Source: Tanypteryx hageni | Lineage: Eukaryota; Arthropoda; Insecta; Odonata; Petaluridae | Length of the DNA stretch: 64,000 nucleotides | Reading direction: 5' to 3' | Assembly: GCA_028673005.1 (NCBI GenBank) | Contig: CM054118.1 | Span: forward strand, 59,279,338 to 59,343,337 | Part shown: piece by piece, positions 1 to 12,470 of the stretch | Layout: each line of letters opens with the position of its first letter | How positions within the stretch are numbered: position 1 is the stretch's first letter | Position numbers and translations under genes: made by a program | The notes under the pieces: generated by a model | Database searches by the model: none | What the model was told of the DNA's origin: nothing | The model's input: the letters and a program-made list of their open reading frames with translations, nothing else

Positions 1-1345
1 ACATTCATCACATAAGGCCGGAGTTTTCCGACACATTCTGCTCGCCACTCCATCCTCCAAAAACCCTCATCCTCCTCCCTCTTCCAACTCCTCACCCTAA
101 CCCCTCAGAACCCGAAAAAAATCCTTCCGACCTCTGCCAGCACAAAACCTACCCCCGGCGCCATCTTGACCTTTCTCCGCACTCCCTTCCCGCCAGATGC
201 CACCCAAAATCGATCTTCGTCTCTCGAAAAACCCCCTTTTCCATTCCTTCGACCCCCTCCCCTCTTCCGCATCCTCATCCAACGGACCCACTTATCCCTA
301 TATCTCCTGTAGCCTCAACGTCCTCTTCTTCCAGGACTCCCTCTCCCTCCCGCGAAATTCTTACCCTCCACCACGAGTCTCATTCCGGCCAATTCTCTGA
401 TATCACCCTTCGACCCGTCCTCTCAGCTCTTCCACACTCGGAGATCCACTTGTCACACTTAGCCAAGAAATTAGAGTCTTCATCCAATTCTTTTCTTTCG
501 CTCACTCTTTCTATATATATCTCTCTCCATCTCTCTCTCAACCCATGCCATCCACCCATTCTGTGTAGTTTCTGTCTCCTTAACCCGATTCCCCACTCCT
601 CCAACCCCAGGCCCCCTCTCGCTCCTTTCAACCCCCTCTCGTGCACTTCTCTCGCCCCTCTCTCTATCCCCCTCTTGCCCCTCTCTCGCCCCTCTCTATC
701 TTCCATGTCGCTTCCCTTTCGCCTTCTTCTCGTCCCCTCTCTTTCCCTTCCCCTTCTTCCTCTATGTTTCACCGTCTTCGCCCCTCTCCGCTATCTACCT
801 TCTCTCCCATTCATCTCGCGCCCGCTTTCTCCCATTTCGCCCCCTCTTTCCTCCATATCGCTCCCTCCTCTCCCACCCCTCTCGCTCCCCTCTCCCTCGC
901 AGCCATCTCCATCTCTCCCCTCTCTCTCAGTCCCCTCTCTTTCACTCCGCTCTCCCTCACTCCTCTCTCCCTCGCTCCCATCTCCCTCGCTCCCCTCTCC
1001 CTCGCTCCCCTCTCCCTCACTCCCCTCTCCCTACTCCCTCTGTCCCCATTTCCGCCTCTCATACCTCCCTCTGTACTTCACTATATCCAACACTCAGCCT
1101 CGCTCCCTCCCCACTCACTCATCTCTTTCTCTCACCATCCATTTTTCTCTCTCTCTCCAATTCTCTCCCTTCCCATCTCTGATCTTCTGCCCGCGACTTA
1201 AGATTGGAAGGTTTCTCCGTCGTTAGGGCTCCGAAAAGCATTTTCTCGTAGTCTTCCCTGACGCGCTCGCATCGTCCTTCAACTTTTTTTCCCTCCACAC
1301 CTTTCATGTGCCTCTCTCTTTCTCTCTCTCCTTTTCCTTATTTCT
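1..1345 (+). repeat. Pyrimidine-rich (CT) low-complexity tract with 15-bp minisatellite
   Basis: The plus strand is dominated by C and T. Between about 930 and 1035 a 15-bp unit close to CCCTCGCTCCCCTCT repeats with small changes. Long open frames on both strands here read Leu/Pro/Ser repeats (plus) or Arg/Glu/Gly repeats (minus) and reflect composition, not genes. Homopurine-homopyrimidine DNA of this kind can adopt triplex structures. No gene is supported. Confidence 0.85.
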
Positions 1346-2159
1346 CTCCTCGTCCGCCAATTTATCACAAACTCGTTTTATTCCGTGGAAACAGTCTCGA
1401 AATCCATTTATCTCTTTCCTTTCACTCTAATTTCCTTTTCCGAAACTCTTGCTAGTCCCCTCCAGAATTATTCTTTTTATTCGCTTCTCCATTACGATCG
1501 AATTTTAATTCTCAAAGCCGCTAGCTACGTTCCTTACGTTTTAATCTGTATAAGCATCCCGCGATATGGATGAATAAAACAGGAGCGGCTAATTTACATC
1601 CCGTGATTAAATTTAAAATTGTTGTTGCTCTGAATTGTACAGTTGTAAATGGGGTATTAATTTTGATTCAAACCATAAATATTCCAGTCCTGATTTGCGT
1701 GCATATATGATTTTTATATCATGTTATCATCAAGAAACTTAATTTCCTTTATACTTAATAAATTCGTTAAACCGAGAGATTCAAGGTTCATGAAATATTT
1801 TTTTATTTTGACTTTGAGTAAAAATATGCATCCCGTCTCTTGAATTAAATGTTTCTAATGCTATTAATGTTTGTTTACACATCCGATACTTGTTTTTTTG
1901 CGTGCTTTGACCAATGCCTATTGCCCATAATCAGCGTAGTATGATTCGTGTATTCTAGGCAAACAATGCTACATTCAAAAAATTTCTTTTAGTAAAATAC
2001 TGGATGTGAAATATAAATGCTGGAGATACTCTGGATAGAATAGTATATATCTTTATATATCCTGCTTTTATGCATTTATCGAGGTTATATTCTAAAATAG
2101 ACAAATTAACAATTCACGTGTACTCCTTTTAAAGAAGCTAATTATCCTGTATTAACTAA
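1346..2159. other. AT-rich sequence, no recognisable feature
   Basis: Unique-looking AT-rich DNA. The one short open frame near 1385-1573 resembles no family I recognise. Confidence 0.6.
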
Positions 2160-2204
2160 TTATGCCATCGAGAGAAAGAAAGAACTTTGTCACTTCCACA
2201 AATT

Positions 2205-2253
2205 TATTTGGGACGACCGGTTCCACTACGATCGTAGCATCATTTGGTGATAA
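2205..2253 (-). ncRNA. Degenerate hammerhead-ribozyme-like motif of the Penelope element
   Basis: On the minus strand the order is CACC, AAATGATG, a self-complementary CTACGATCGTAG (a possible stem II), TGGAACCGGTC, then GTC. Hammerhead ribozymes in Penelope-like elements have CUGAUGA, stem II, GAAA, and a very short stem III with the cleavage triplet GUC; the palindrome ACCGGT suits the dimeric form described for minimal hammerheads. Here the two conserved cores differ from consensus (CAAATGA for CTGATGA, GGAAC for GAAAC), so I infer a decayed, inactive copy. Its position downstream of the GIY-YIG block fits an element-terminal location. Confidence 0.5.
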
Positions 2254-2601
2254 ATTATGAAAACCGTTCCATATATGTAGAGAAAAAGGTGGGGAGACAG
2301 GAGGGGTTACACAGAAAACGAATGGAAGGTAATTAAAGAAACGGTTAGGAAAAGGAAGGGGCTGGAAAAGGAAGGCGGAAGCAAACTAAAGTTACAAAAT
2401 GTTACAAAAAGTTACAAATGTTACAAAAAAGGGCCAAAGACAACAAAGATACATAGTATTTACAAAATATTGTGTAAGATTAATAGCGGGGAATGATTGT
2501 GGAAAAGGTATTCATTTAAGAGCAGCGACTCTTCGCAAATAATTATCTCTAGCTGTTCAAGAGCATCCAATTTGCGACCTTTAATGTCAAAGTGGAGGAA
2601 T

Positions 2602-3901
2602 TTAGGGTTGAAGGAACTGTGATGATTTGAGTTTTAAAAGATATTTCGCAAATTGAGAATTCAAATTATTTAAAGGGAGGTATCGCTTATGTTCCTTAAT
2701 TCTCTTGTCAAATCTCCTCCCCGTTTGGCGGATGTAGACCGCTCCGCAATCATCACAAGCAAGTTTATATACACCACTTCTTAATGGAAACTGTATCGGG
2801 TCATTAGCAATAAGGAATAATTTGGAAAAGGTAACTGTGGAGTAGAAAACAGGTTTAAGTTTGAGTTTAGGAAAAAGGTTAGACAATTTATAAGCAAATT
2901 GATAGTAGCTCAATAACTTTGGCCAAAACTAACAGAAGTGGAATACAAGTATACACAGTATACAAGTATTCCACTTTTGCTAATTTATAAGCAAGTTTTC
3001 CTAAAAATGGGAGTCTGCGCCAGCTAATAGGATTGGAGGAGAGATTAGACGGAAAAGAAACTATTTTTGAAAGGCAGTAAAGTAAGATTTTTTAGAGATA
3101 ATTTTATCGATTAAACCAGTTTTGTAGCTATTATTGATAGCAATATGTTTAATGGTTTTAAGTTCTAAAAGTAAATTGGGTTTAGAAAGGGTATATACTA
3201 AGAAGGCGGTGAAACATAGAATGAAAAACAGCGTGTTTGTGAGAAAAATGATGGGAAGAGTGATTGGAAATGACCTGATCTGTGTAGGTAGGTTTACGGA
3301 AAATAGCAAAGGTAGGTGTGTTGTTCAGCAGAGACAAAGCGAGATTTAAAAAGTTAAGCAAACCATTGGTTTCAGATTCAACCGTAAAAGAAATAGAAGG
3401 GTAGAGGGAATTTAAATAGGTCAAAAATTCAGAAATTTGGTATCTGTACCCCTACAGACACATAAAATGTCATCCACATACCTACCCCAAAATTCGGAAT
3501 AAGTTAATAAAGAATTGCCAGAATTGAAATGGTTAACTTCTAAATTGTTGGGAAAAATGTCGGCAAGGAGATGGGAAAGAGGGGATTCTATCGCGAGACC
3601 TTCCGTTTGTTTATAAAAATTATTGTCAAAAAGAAAAGTTTTGCTCAGAATCCACTTCAAGTAAATTAGAAAAATCAGTTAACAAAAATTGATTGACACC
3701 TTCTTTGGAAAGCATAAATACAACCAAATCTACGGCTTCTTTAACAGGAACAGAAGTAAAAAGATTACAAACATCAAAAGAGTCATATTTTGAATTGTTG
3801 GGGAAAATTTTTCCTTTTAAGGTGTGCGTCAACTCTATGGAATTTTTAAAGCCAATTATGCCGTATTTCACTGAGCAGGTTTTTTGGACGCTATTTGGCA
3901 T
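2602..3901 (-). pseudogene. Penelope-like RT / GIY-YIG endonuclease pseudogene
   Basis: Visible pieces in N-to-C order are: a palm block with SFDVCNLFTSVPV (3901-3626), where the D fits RT motif A; QTEGLAIESPLS and YVDD (3660-3421), matching motifs B and C; a thumb-like block with FAIFRKPTYTD and SHKHAVFHSM (3424-3182); a linker with IKHIAINN that continues in another frame (3309-3061); and a GIY-YIG block with GVYKLACDDCGAVYI and EHKR (2913-2602). Retrotransposition by target-primed reverse transcription with this enzyme pair is established for the family. This copy cannot encode an active protein: frames shift between blocks, the usual second Gly of motif B reads Glu, and the YIG of GIY-YIG reads YIR. 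Confidence 0.85.
2885..2994. repeat. 84-bp hairpin insertion flanked by a 13-bp duplication
   Basis: AATTTATAAGCAA occurs at 2885-2897 and again at 2982-2994. The 84 bp between include a hairpin with 18-bp arms (2937-2954 and 2958-2975, two mismatches, 3-bp loop), extended by two more pairs. On the minus strand the duplication encodes part of LAYKL, and joining across it gives the residue pattern expected between the RT thumb and the GIY-YIG domain. The best reading is a small palindromic element inserted into the retroelement with a 13-bp target duplication. Confidence 0.6.
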
Positions 3902-3992
3902 ATTTCTTGATGTTAATCAAGTTACATAATAAATATTGCACTAGCAGCCAGGACGTGGTACCTACTAGCGCACGTTCCATCATTCTCTAATG

Positions 3993-4317
3993 CAGGGGTT
4001 TTCAACCATTTTTGCAGAGGTACGACTCGGAGCATTTCTTTAATGGTCGCGTACCTCCTAGAGAATTTTTATGATAACATTCCCCAAGTATATTTTAAAG
4101 TGATAATGGAATTAGGAACACTTGTATAAATTTAAAATCTCAGTTTTGGCATATTTTTAGGTTTTCCGATGCTATTCTTAGTCGTGCCATCATTCCAAAA
4201 CCGTGCATGCGAGACTAAAGTAAGAAGAAAAACTTTAATTTTTAACACTTTCACGTACACCTTCAAGAATCTTGACGTATCCCTAGGGGTACGCGTACCA
4301 CCAGTTGAAATCCTCTG
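3993..4317. mobile_element. hAT-like non-autonomous element (MITE), 325 bp
   Basis: The left end is CAGGGGTTTTCAACCATTTT and the right end, reverse-complemented, is CAGAGGATTTCAACTGGTGG. The interior has the GGGGTACGCGTACC palindrome often seen in this MITE type. Flanks are CTCTAATG (3985-3992) and CTATAATG (4318-4325), an 8-bp target duplication with one mismatch, as expected of hAT transposition. No transposase is encoded; the open frame at 4169-4351 runs through the terminus and is spurious. Confidence 0.8.
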
Positions 4318-4325
4318 CTATAATG

Positions 4326-5100
4326 CGCACATTTCAATTACAATTTTTTAGCTTAAGTTTAATCTATGTGCAGTTTTTCAAGATTGCAAATACCATGCTG
4401 AGAAAATGTCCGAAATGCACGCCCATACGGTAAACCTTTAAATAAAGAAAATAAAATGTGGTTAAGTTGACAATTTTATATTAAGGGATGGATAAATTAA
4501 TCGAGAAAGCTGAAAAGTATATCCAATAAAACTAATCTTACAATTCCTCAGAAATCATTTTGAGAATTTAATTCTGTTAATACAAATGAGTTACGATGGG
4601 TGATTTACAGTAAATAGAAAATGAAATATAATATAGTAAAATGTGAATATCATGAAATTACTCATTAATAAACGATGCACATTTACTGGTATTTGCCTTC
4701 AGATATTTTGTTTAGTTAAAAGTATGAGATTAAAAAAATCTGATTTGAAAGAGCTGAAAATAAAACCTTGCAATTAAATTTATTCATCGGCATTTCCCGT
4801 TTAAAAGAAACTAATTAAACTGCAAATATCCGCAACCGCCAAAAAAAATCCGAGTTGAAAAAATAATCGTAAAATTAATGATTAATTTTATTTGAAGCAG
4901 ATCCGAAGTGTCTTGAAAAAAATATTGAACCCTTTATGTAAACCAAAGAACGCGATCAAAGTGTTATTAATTAGATTTCAAAGGACGAAAAAAAAAGCTC
5001 TAGCAAAAGGCTTAAGAGTTGCCCGGAGGTCGATGCGAGTGTCAGCACATCATATTTCCTTTCAAAGAAATGTAAGCGAAAGGATATTTGTTGACGGATT
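4326..5100. other. AT-rich sequence without recognisable genes
   Basis: AT-rich with many A and T runs. A basic 71-codon frame at 4892-5107 matches no family I know and has no supporting signals. Confidence 0.55.
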
Positions 5101-5480
5101 TTATTGAGTTTGGAACGAGAAAAAGGGAAGGTAAGGATGACGGAAAAGAAAAAAATCTTCAGGCGTTAGATAGTGCAAGTAGAATGATTTAATGGGATCA
5201 AAAGAGGATCGTGAGAGGGAAAGTTTTTCTTTACAAGGTACATTTCGTATCCGAGCCGTTAAGAACAACTTGGAATGGGAGAGTGTTACGTTGTTGATGG
5301 AACGTGTTGGGTTTAGAAGGGAGTGAGAGAAAGAGAGAGAGATAGAAGGTTTGGGGAGGGAAAAAGGGAGAGTTGAGAGGAAAGGTGAGAGTCAGCATGT
5401 GAGTGAGAGAGAGGAAATATCTCTCTCGGTCGAGAAGACGTGTAATAAAAGAGAGGGAGAGCTTCGTAATGCGGAGGTCC
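5101..5480 (+). repeat. Purine-rich (GA) tract
   Basis: Plus strand rich in G and A, with GAGAGA runs around 5325-5415. A short palindromic stretch lies near 5415-5430 (GAAATATCTCTCTCGG). No gene is supported. Confidence 0.7.
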
Positions 5481-7785
5481 CTCTAAAAAGGAGCAGGATG
5501 TGCTGGCGAGGAAAGGGGATTTGTTTGTAATGGTAGATAGCTCGGAGACTAATCATTCCTAATGTTTTTGCCTGTCTGTGAAACACATGGGCATTGTTCG
5601 ATGGACACCTTTTGGGAGTGAAATACCCCTCGGGAGAGCAGACGCCCTCTCCAAACAGCTCGTGCAGCGCGGAGACAAAAAGCGTCAATGACCTCATCCT
5701 CGCTATCATCCCATTTCTCACTCTCTCGCGTGCATATATAGTACGCGTACACATGTACACGTGATTATAATTTAAAACGAATTATTCACACGTTCATGTT
5801 CACTGTAACCGATGTCATTTCCTGATAACACCATTCTCCTTGAAATGTAAACCTTTTCCTATTGTTGCTTCTATTATTTCTACATTCACCTCTTTGCTGT
5901 TCATCCTCAGGAAATTTCTCATTCAGTTCTGCTTCGTGTATTCTTCTCATTTCCTTGTTTCCTTTTCTTTCTAGCATTTCCTGAATTTAGTTCATTTTAT
6001 TTTGAGCATTTTTATTCATATACATTCCGGAGCTCTCCAACTCCTTCATAGCGTTTTACTTAAGTGTCTATGTTTCCACGCCATGTGGGCACACGTAGCA
6101 TTCAACCAACTTCTTCCTTAGCTCTCCGGTAATTTCCTTGTCGAGAGCCTCCTTTGTTCTGAAGTGAGCCTTTGCTTTTGTTACTAAAATCTCTCATCTC
6201 ATTTTTCCGTGTTTACAATGTGTATATAGTATATTACCCACTAATTATGAAGGGTCTTCTGCTCATGTCTTCTTCTTCTGCAGTTAGTCCCGTACATTCT
6301 TTCCTTCCCTTATTTATCACCAATCTATTCATCATTCTCTTCAGTTATTTTCCTTTATTTGCCTCATTTTTTGGTCATCCGTCTATTTTCCTTTAATAAT
6401 AATGTTTTCTTATATCTCCGTTACTCCGGTGTTTCGTAATGCTTCTTGCATTAGTTTTCCATATATACATAGCAAGCAACAATTTTACCTCAATTCTCTT
6501 ACTCTAATTATTCTGCTAATATCGTCTTGATCTATTTCAACTTCCCCTCCTGATTTATGCATAAGTTCATTCATAGTATTCTTTCTTGTAATTACTGGCA
6601 TATTTCAATATTCCATCACTTTTACAAAGTTTACTCTTATTAAAGGCCTCTTGCCAGTCAAAGAAACATTCGCAGCAATATGTATATACGTGTGTGTATA
6701 CATGCATACAATTTACGATTCCGTCAGTCTTCTTTTAATCTCCACCAATTTCCAGTCTCTCTCTCTCTTTTCCTCCTCTTCCTGAACGAGATATATTGTG
6801 TCATTCCCTCATCCCCTTCATTCCCATAACCCCTCAAGGATTTTAGCGTTTAGTGAGCCACCTTTTATATTTGCACTGCGCTCAGGACTGGCGTATAACC
6901 TCCCACTTTTCCTTCTCTTATCCCAACATTCTCTCTTTCATCGCGTTCTTTATACGCCGAAAAAAATAAACAGAGGAAAAATTGTCTTTGCCTTCCTGCG
7001 CGGGCGCACACACTCACACACACTCACTCTCTCACACACACACGTAATAGCTTTTTACGGCTGACGTACTTGTGCGAGCACAATTTCGCGCGCGCCAACC
7101 GACGAGTGGACTATTCAAATATTCAAATAAGACGAGACCTCGCAGTTATTCTGAAATATTGAGGGACAAAAGGAGGCCTTATCTTTTTAAACCCTTTTCG
7201 GTATATAACTGGTTATATAACGCTCCTTTCGCCCTCCCCCCCTCCCCAATGCGTTGCAGGAATGAATTCGGTGGTGTGTTTGGGCGATGGAGGGAAATGC
7301 GGTTGGCGCAGATATTTTTAACACTTAAACCGCTAGGTGTGGAAGCTTTTAGGACTCTTAGACTCTTTGCATCGTCGCTTTTTTCAGCAGCGAATTTTCA
7401 GGAATGATTGCGATAGTGGGACCCTTATCCTCATCTTTTTATGCGAATTGTCATCCGAAAGTATGCCAATAAAAATAGTGCCATATCTGTTTGCTTAAAT
7501 ATTTTTTAACTCGACGTAAAATATAAGGGGACCTTAGGATGTCGCATGTGCTTCTGACGTTATGCTTCCCCGCAATATACCGCGTATTTATTGATTCAAC
7601 TATTTGCAGGCGGAATGGTATTGCATGGAAAGTTTTGGAACGCTTGTTATGATCATTGGTAACAATTAAGGTACCTATGCAGGACTTCTGTTTACGTGTT
7701 ATCTGCAACAGAATTCAACATGGAATGTTTATTTTTTCTGATATTAGAGATTTGTTCTATGTTTTAGTATAAAATACTCGCAGTA
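5481..7785. other. Mixed-composition intergenic sequence with CA/CT microsatellite
   Basis: No recognisable coding. A CACACACTCACACACA-type microsatellite lies at about 7008-7045. Short frames at 5392-5760, 6172-6396, 6798-7064 and 7072-7407 have no family resemblance. TG/TA-rich sequence occurs near 6678-6710. Confidence 0.55.
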
Positions 7786-8366
7786 TTAACCCGGAAGTGG
7801 TCGCGCGGGATCGTGTAGACACCCCAGCCTTATGCATTACGACGTGGTTCCTTTATTTGCAGGTTTTATGACTCCTACCTTTCATTAGCTGGAGTGGTAC
7901 GTGCCTATAACCATTTTTGCTTAAAAAACTTGTATCCTGTGGTTATTTTTTGAGGTTGGACGTTTTTCTTAGACGGTCCGACAGATCGTTGTGCGGAAAT
8001 CTCCGTTTTTTTGTTTTCCGAGTGGTTTATACGTTTTATTGTTACTATTTGAGCCTTTAGTGCTGTCGTTTTATGATCTGGGATCACTATTGAACAGTTA
8101 CTTTACTGATTACAAAATATAAAATTTCATAAAAGTAAGAACAAACGTATTTTCCAAAATTTTAATTATTCTCTCGGTTTTGTTAAATAATTGGCATCTT
8201 AAAATAAATTTCAATCAATCTAAAATACATCAAGAGACATAAAATGAAAAATTTATTGAGAAACGACGATTAAAAAGTTTTTTAAATAAAAATATCCGTG
8301 GGGTGTCAGAGACACCCCGCGCTATCTCTAACGTTACAGAAATGTGCGCGAGTATTGCCGGGTTAA
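7786..8366. mobile_element. piggyBac-like TTAA MITE A, 581 bp
   Basis: TTAA at 7786-7789 is followed by CCCGGAAGTGGTCGCGCG; the right end reads CGCGAGTATTGCCGGG followed by TTAA at 8363-8366. The reverse-complemented right end shares CCCGG and the TCGCGCG block. Sub-terminal GACACCCC (left, near 7819) and GGGGTGTCAGAGACACCCC (right, near 8299) are inverted partners. TTAA duplication with ends starting CCC is the signature of piggyBac-type elements. There is no transposase, so the copy is non-autonomous. Confidence 0.72.
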
Positions 8367-10530
8367 GATAAACATTTTTTTTGTAAAATATGTTAAAACT
8401 CTGTTTCGATGTTTAATGTTAAAACAATTCTGGAGCGCTGTTGTCTTTTAATAACCGTTAAGATGTACGATACATTTGCTTATCATTGTCACTTTATTTA
8501 CACGTTATTTACACGCTATATAGAAAATAACTAAGTGTGGTGTATTTCTTATACTCTAAAAAATTGTTTTAGTGAAAAGTATTCACAGTTTTAGGTGAGA
8601 ATAGTTTTCTAAGAAAATTTTCTAGTATTGATTAGGCGCTTGACGGGAGCATCGAAGAATAATGTACACTTTTTTGACGATTGAATGGCCGATGGCACAT
8701 TTTCTGCTACTGGACCATCGAGCATTTCTTTCAAACAATTCCTCCAGTTTTCTTTCAGTTTCGTCCGACTCCTTCACTTCACTTCACGCTCTCTATGTTT
8801 CCAAGGCACTGATTCAAATTGAGGTCATTACGTTCAAAACCCGACGCGTAACTCGAGATTGCGCTTAGCTACTTAACACATTAGGGCGCCTCCTATTACG
8901 GTCTCGCATTTCTTAGATGATGAGTCGCCTTCCCCGTCGTGTCGAAACCCCCATTTTTTTCCGGAACTGGCTTCATTCGTCTTCTGTCCCTTTTTCCATC
9001 CTCGCCACACTATCTCTCGGAGCTTCCTACTTCACACTTGTACAACCAAAAACTTTTCGTTTCAAAAGCGTTCGTCAATTCATCACCTCCCTTTCAACCA
9101 CGTCCGAGGACTTTTCGCAACAATTCCCGCTTCGCACATTCATCTCTTCGCCCCCTCCCATCCAATCTCCTTCGCCAGCAACAATGCCTCAACATCCTTC
9201 GCCTCCCCCTCCACCTTCCTCGACCTCTTCCCTCCCCCCTCTCCTCCTCGCCTCCGACCTCGTCTCAGCCCGTCGTTCTCAGCCCCTTTCCCCATCGAAA
9301 CCTCTTTAGCGCCCCCTAACAATGAATCCGGTTATCCCTCGGAAGTGAGGAAAAAAGTAAAAGAAGAAAACCTCCTTATCTGCTTTCTTCACCGAAATTC
9401 CTGAATCGGGTGATGACGTGATGAGGTTGGTGCTTCGCGAAAGTTGAGGGTTTGTCGTTCTTTTTTGTTTTTTAAAAAGATGTCGCAAGCATTTATTTAT
9501 ATACTAAATGTGTATGTATTTGCCGTTGCGGTTGCATAACTTTCAGGGCCATGCCATTCTGGTTGCGTATACATAAGGATACTTCACTTTTGTTGCGAAT
9601 TGTGCATTTCTAGTTGTTTGATGCATTTTCTAGGTGGTTTTTAAAGATTTCGGCGAAAATATAATGTGGTATAAATAACTAGCCCATTTTCATATATGTG
9701 GATTGACGAGGTGTCCCAGTTATCCAGAATTATTTCTGGTTTTCTGCTGGATGATATTGTTTTCATTGCAGTATCCCTGTGGACGCAAGGCTCTAAAAAA
9801 GCCTTTTCTGCACATTCAAAATAATTTGTTCCCAATTGAAGAAAAATATAATATAAAGAAATTAAAACTTGTCTATGCACGGAACAAACAGTAAAAAGAC
9901 TAAAATTCATATACTGTCCCAGTTATATTCTTCCTCAGAACACGTTGTTACGGATTTGCATCGTCGGAATCTGATCACGCTAATTATAAAGCAGCTTATC
10001 CAGGATGTGCTTCAAAAAGCTCACGGACCAAACTTGGCAGTTTAAGACGTGCCTTAAGGGAATGGGATATAAGAATAAAAAACATTGCAGCAAATTCCGC
10101 GCATTATTCGACTTTAGTCTAATTCCTTTAGATAACCAATCCTTGAAAAAGTGGTTTATCGTTCCGTGAAGCTATCCTAATCGCATTTTCACTCTCTCTG
10201 TCACTTTATCGACTGTTACTGTGTGCCGAGTTAATCGCGTCGAGATTTCGTGCCGGTGTCTACACCGCAAGGAGTCGTTAAGGAGTCGCCATGTTTTTGT
10301 TTCCTTTTCCGAATCGCAATAATTTGAATGCAATTAGGTCTAATTGAAGAAGGGAGTGCCGTGAGACGGGAGGAAACAGGATAGCTTTTGGGGGTGTTTA
10401 AGGAAGTTAGTAACGGAGATGGAGAACAACAACATAGAATCCTTTTGGCGTGTTGTTAAATGACGTAAATCATTAAGGCGTAGGTTCCTAGTTTGCACTT
10501 CTCATAGCGGGTGGCGGTTACTTGTACACT
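8367..10530. other. Intergenic sequence with a short CT-rich tract
   Basis: CT-rich sequence at about 8930-9310 opens Pro/Ser-rich frames of no evident meaning. The rest is AT-rich. The phrase TGTCCCAGTTAT occurs twice, near 9713 and 9915, but I saw no larger repeat around it. Confidence 0.5.
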
Positions 10531-11103
10531 TCTAAAAAATCACGCTACCGCTACACAAGGGTGAATTTTCACCCGGCAGCTTTCGTATGCGGATTTGGCA
10601 TGAATGAATGTTTTTAACAACATGTACCGAAGTTTTTAATAAAAATGTTCACATCTTCTACTGCACACATAAGTAGTGCAACAACATTGTTAATCATACT
10701 ATATGAGATTTAACAAAAAATATTAAAAATCACTTTATGAAGAGCTATCTTATGATCTATTTTTAATATAGTTTTTACAGATTATATTGCGATGTTGACC
10801 ACATACAAACTGCTTACATGATGTGCACTTCACCGAATATAGTTTGTATCAACATGATTATCTTTTTTCGCAACGATAATATATAAAAACCCCAAAAATG
10901 CTTTGAGCTCCACTGTAGAAAGATCTCTAAGACAACGACACGCTATGACCAAGGTCTAAAAAGCAAAGTGACCACAGTAGGAGAAGTCTAAGGGAAAGGC
11001 ATATCTAAAGGGGAACGATGTTTACTCCGCGCATTCTTGAGCTATAAGTAAACACAGCTGCTCTGGGTGTTTTTTCACCCATAGTGTAGCATTTAAGGGT
11101 TAA
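10531..11103. mobile_element. piggyBac-like TTAA MITE B, about 570 bp
   Basis: The right end reads GGGTGTTTTTTCACCC, TAGTGTAGCATTTAAGGG and then TTAA (11,100-11,103). Its reverse complement aligns with the left sub-terminal block CTACACAAGGGTGAATTTTC at about 10,550-10,569, including the hairpin of GGGTG and CACCC. The left TTAA is not preserved, so the left limit is approximate. Architecture matches MITE A (TTAA, CCC, sub-terminal GGGTG hairpin). No coding capacity. Confidence 0.55.
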
Positions 11104-12470
11104 CAACCACACTTTGATAAACAAAACTCGGAATTTGTCATAGATCAAATCCAGCCGTTAAAACGGAAATTTATATTTTCCCATTCATTTTGACCTGAAA
11201 TGTTTCTATTAACCTTAGAAGGTTTTGATAAAAATGAAAAAACAATTATTTTAAAATTATAGGATTGGTTTTGATAAATTTACTATTTATATTTATCCAT
11301 CCAAGAGTTGAAAGAATAAATCTATATTAATTTTCATCGTGGAGCGCCGGAATCCAATTTTTCGCCCTTGTAAATGGATAAAAATCTGATTGTTATGGAA
11401 TTTATATCGATATCTCGGAGAAGTCTACCATGAATATCGTTGGAATGTTTTATTCATATTTCTGAGATTAGGTCATTCTGGTAGCCTTTCACGAGCAAGG
11501 TTTCATTTTATTTTCGAATTTCAGGTCGCGTATTTTGATTCAGTAATTATTGTATATAGATTATTATCGCGCGAATTCAAAAGCCGTTATCATTATCAAA
11601 ATATAAAATTTGATAAACTAAACCGTATTTAATGAAAGGAATTTATTAATCAAATTATACGAATTGAATCGGGATGAAGGACCGTAGAATTTGGCGATAA
11701 AATATCTAAAAATATACAGCAAAAAGCAAGTTTTCATTTTGTTCCATTTTTATGTCCTGGAAGCTTTTTTTTTAAATGCCAGTTTTTACACCATTCATCA
11801 TAACTATATCAGAAAGATATTATAATTTCTTGAGTGTCTTTTTCGTATTCGTCACGCATTCTCTGATTCGTTGGATTTACACTTTTAAAAATGCTTTGAT
11901 TTATAATATTTCTTTTAATTCCATTATAAGTGCCAGAAATGACATGCAAGGAAAAATAATACCTTTAATATAGAATTTTAAATGTGATAATATCTGATAC
12001 TTGACATATTATCTTGTACCTCACGTGATACAAAATGGGAATTTATATGTTTCTGTATAATTTTCGTTATTCGATTGTCATGAATGATAATCGAAAATAT
12101 TTTATTTGGATTCCATATTTTAACGTTATTGAATAATAAATGGAAGTTATAATATTTTTCTTAATTGTTCGATTTGCAGCATGAACTCGAGTTTCCCGAT
12201 CCTTTCGAAATGTTTTAACTGCTCCATTAGTTACACACAAATGGAACCCTGAAATACCTTATCATGTGAAGTAAATAAACCAGATCTTTCAAATTGATAC
12301 AAGTTAGCGATATCCAATAATAAAAGTTATCTCGATTGAAAATGATAACTTTTTTGCGTATCAATAATGGTTTCCGATTTAAAATTAGACAAAATATTAT
12401 CATTTATAAGATATTTTATAAACATGTAATTTTCCAGGCCAAACCTCAATAGCAGAAATGTGTTGGAAAA
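11104..12470. other. AT-rich sequence, nothing recognised
   Basis: AT-rich throughout; short open frames at 11,390-11,632 and 11,776-11,973 lack any recognisable motif. Confidence 0.55.

Larger units (their letters stand above)
2160..3930 (-). mobile_element. Penelope-like retroelement, truncated and decayed
   Basis: Read on the minus strand, this stretch carries relics of a reverse transcriptase and then a GIY-YIG endonuclease, the defining order of Penelope-like elements. The RT blocks lie at about 3901-3182 and the GIY-YIG block at 2913-2602. Coding is broken by frameshifts near 3640 and 3190 and by an insertion at 2898-2981. No N-terminal coding sequence is visible beyond about 3901, so the copy is probably 5'-truncated; a hAT-like MITE begins about 60 bp further on. 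The segment 2160-2601 is downstream of the endonuclease in element orientation and looks like 3' non-coding sequence; it holds a hammerhead-like motif. Outer boundaries are approximate and no target duplication was found. Confidence 0.82.

Noticed and set aside
450..1226. 258-codon plus-strand open frame (with a 186-codon overlapping frame)
   Set aside because: Pure consequence of CT-rich composition and a 15-bp repeat; Ser/Leu/Pro-rich, open in several frames.
3134..3349. Plus-strand open frame over the Penelope-like RT region
   Set aside because: Shadow of the minus-strand thumb region, which has the family motifs.
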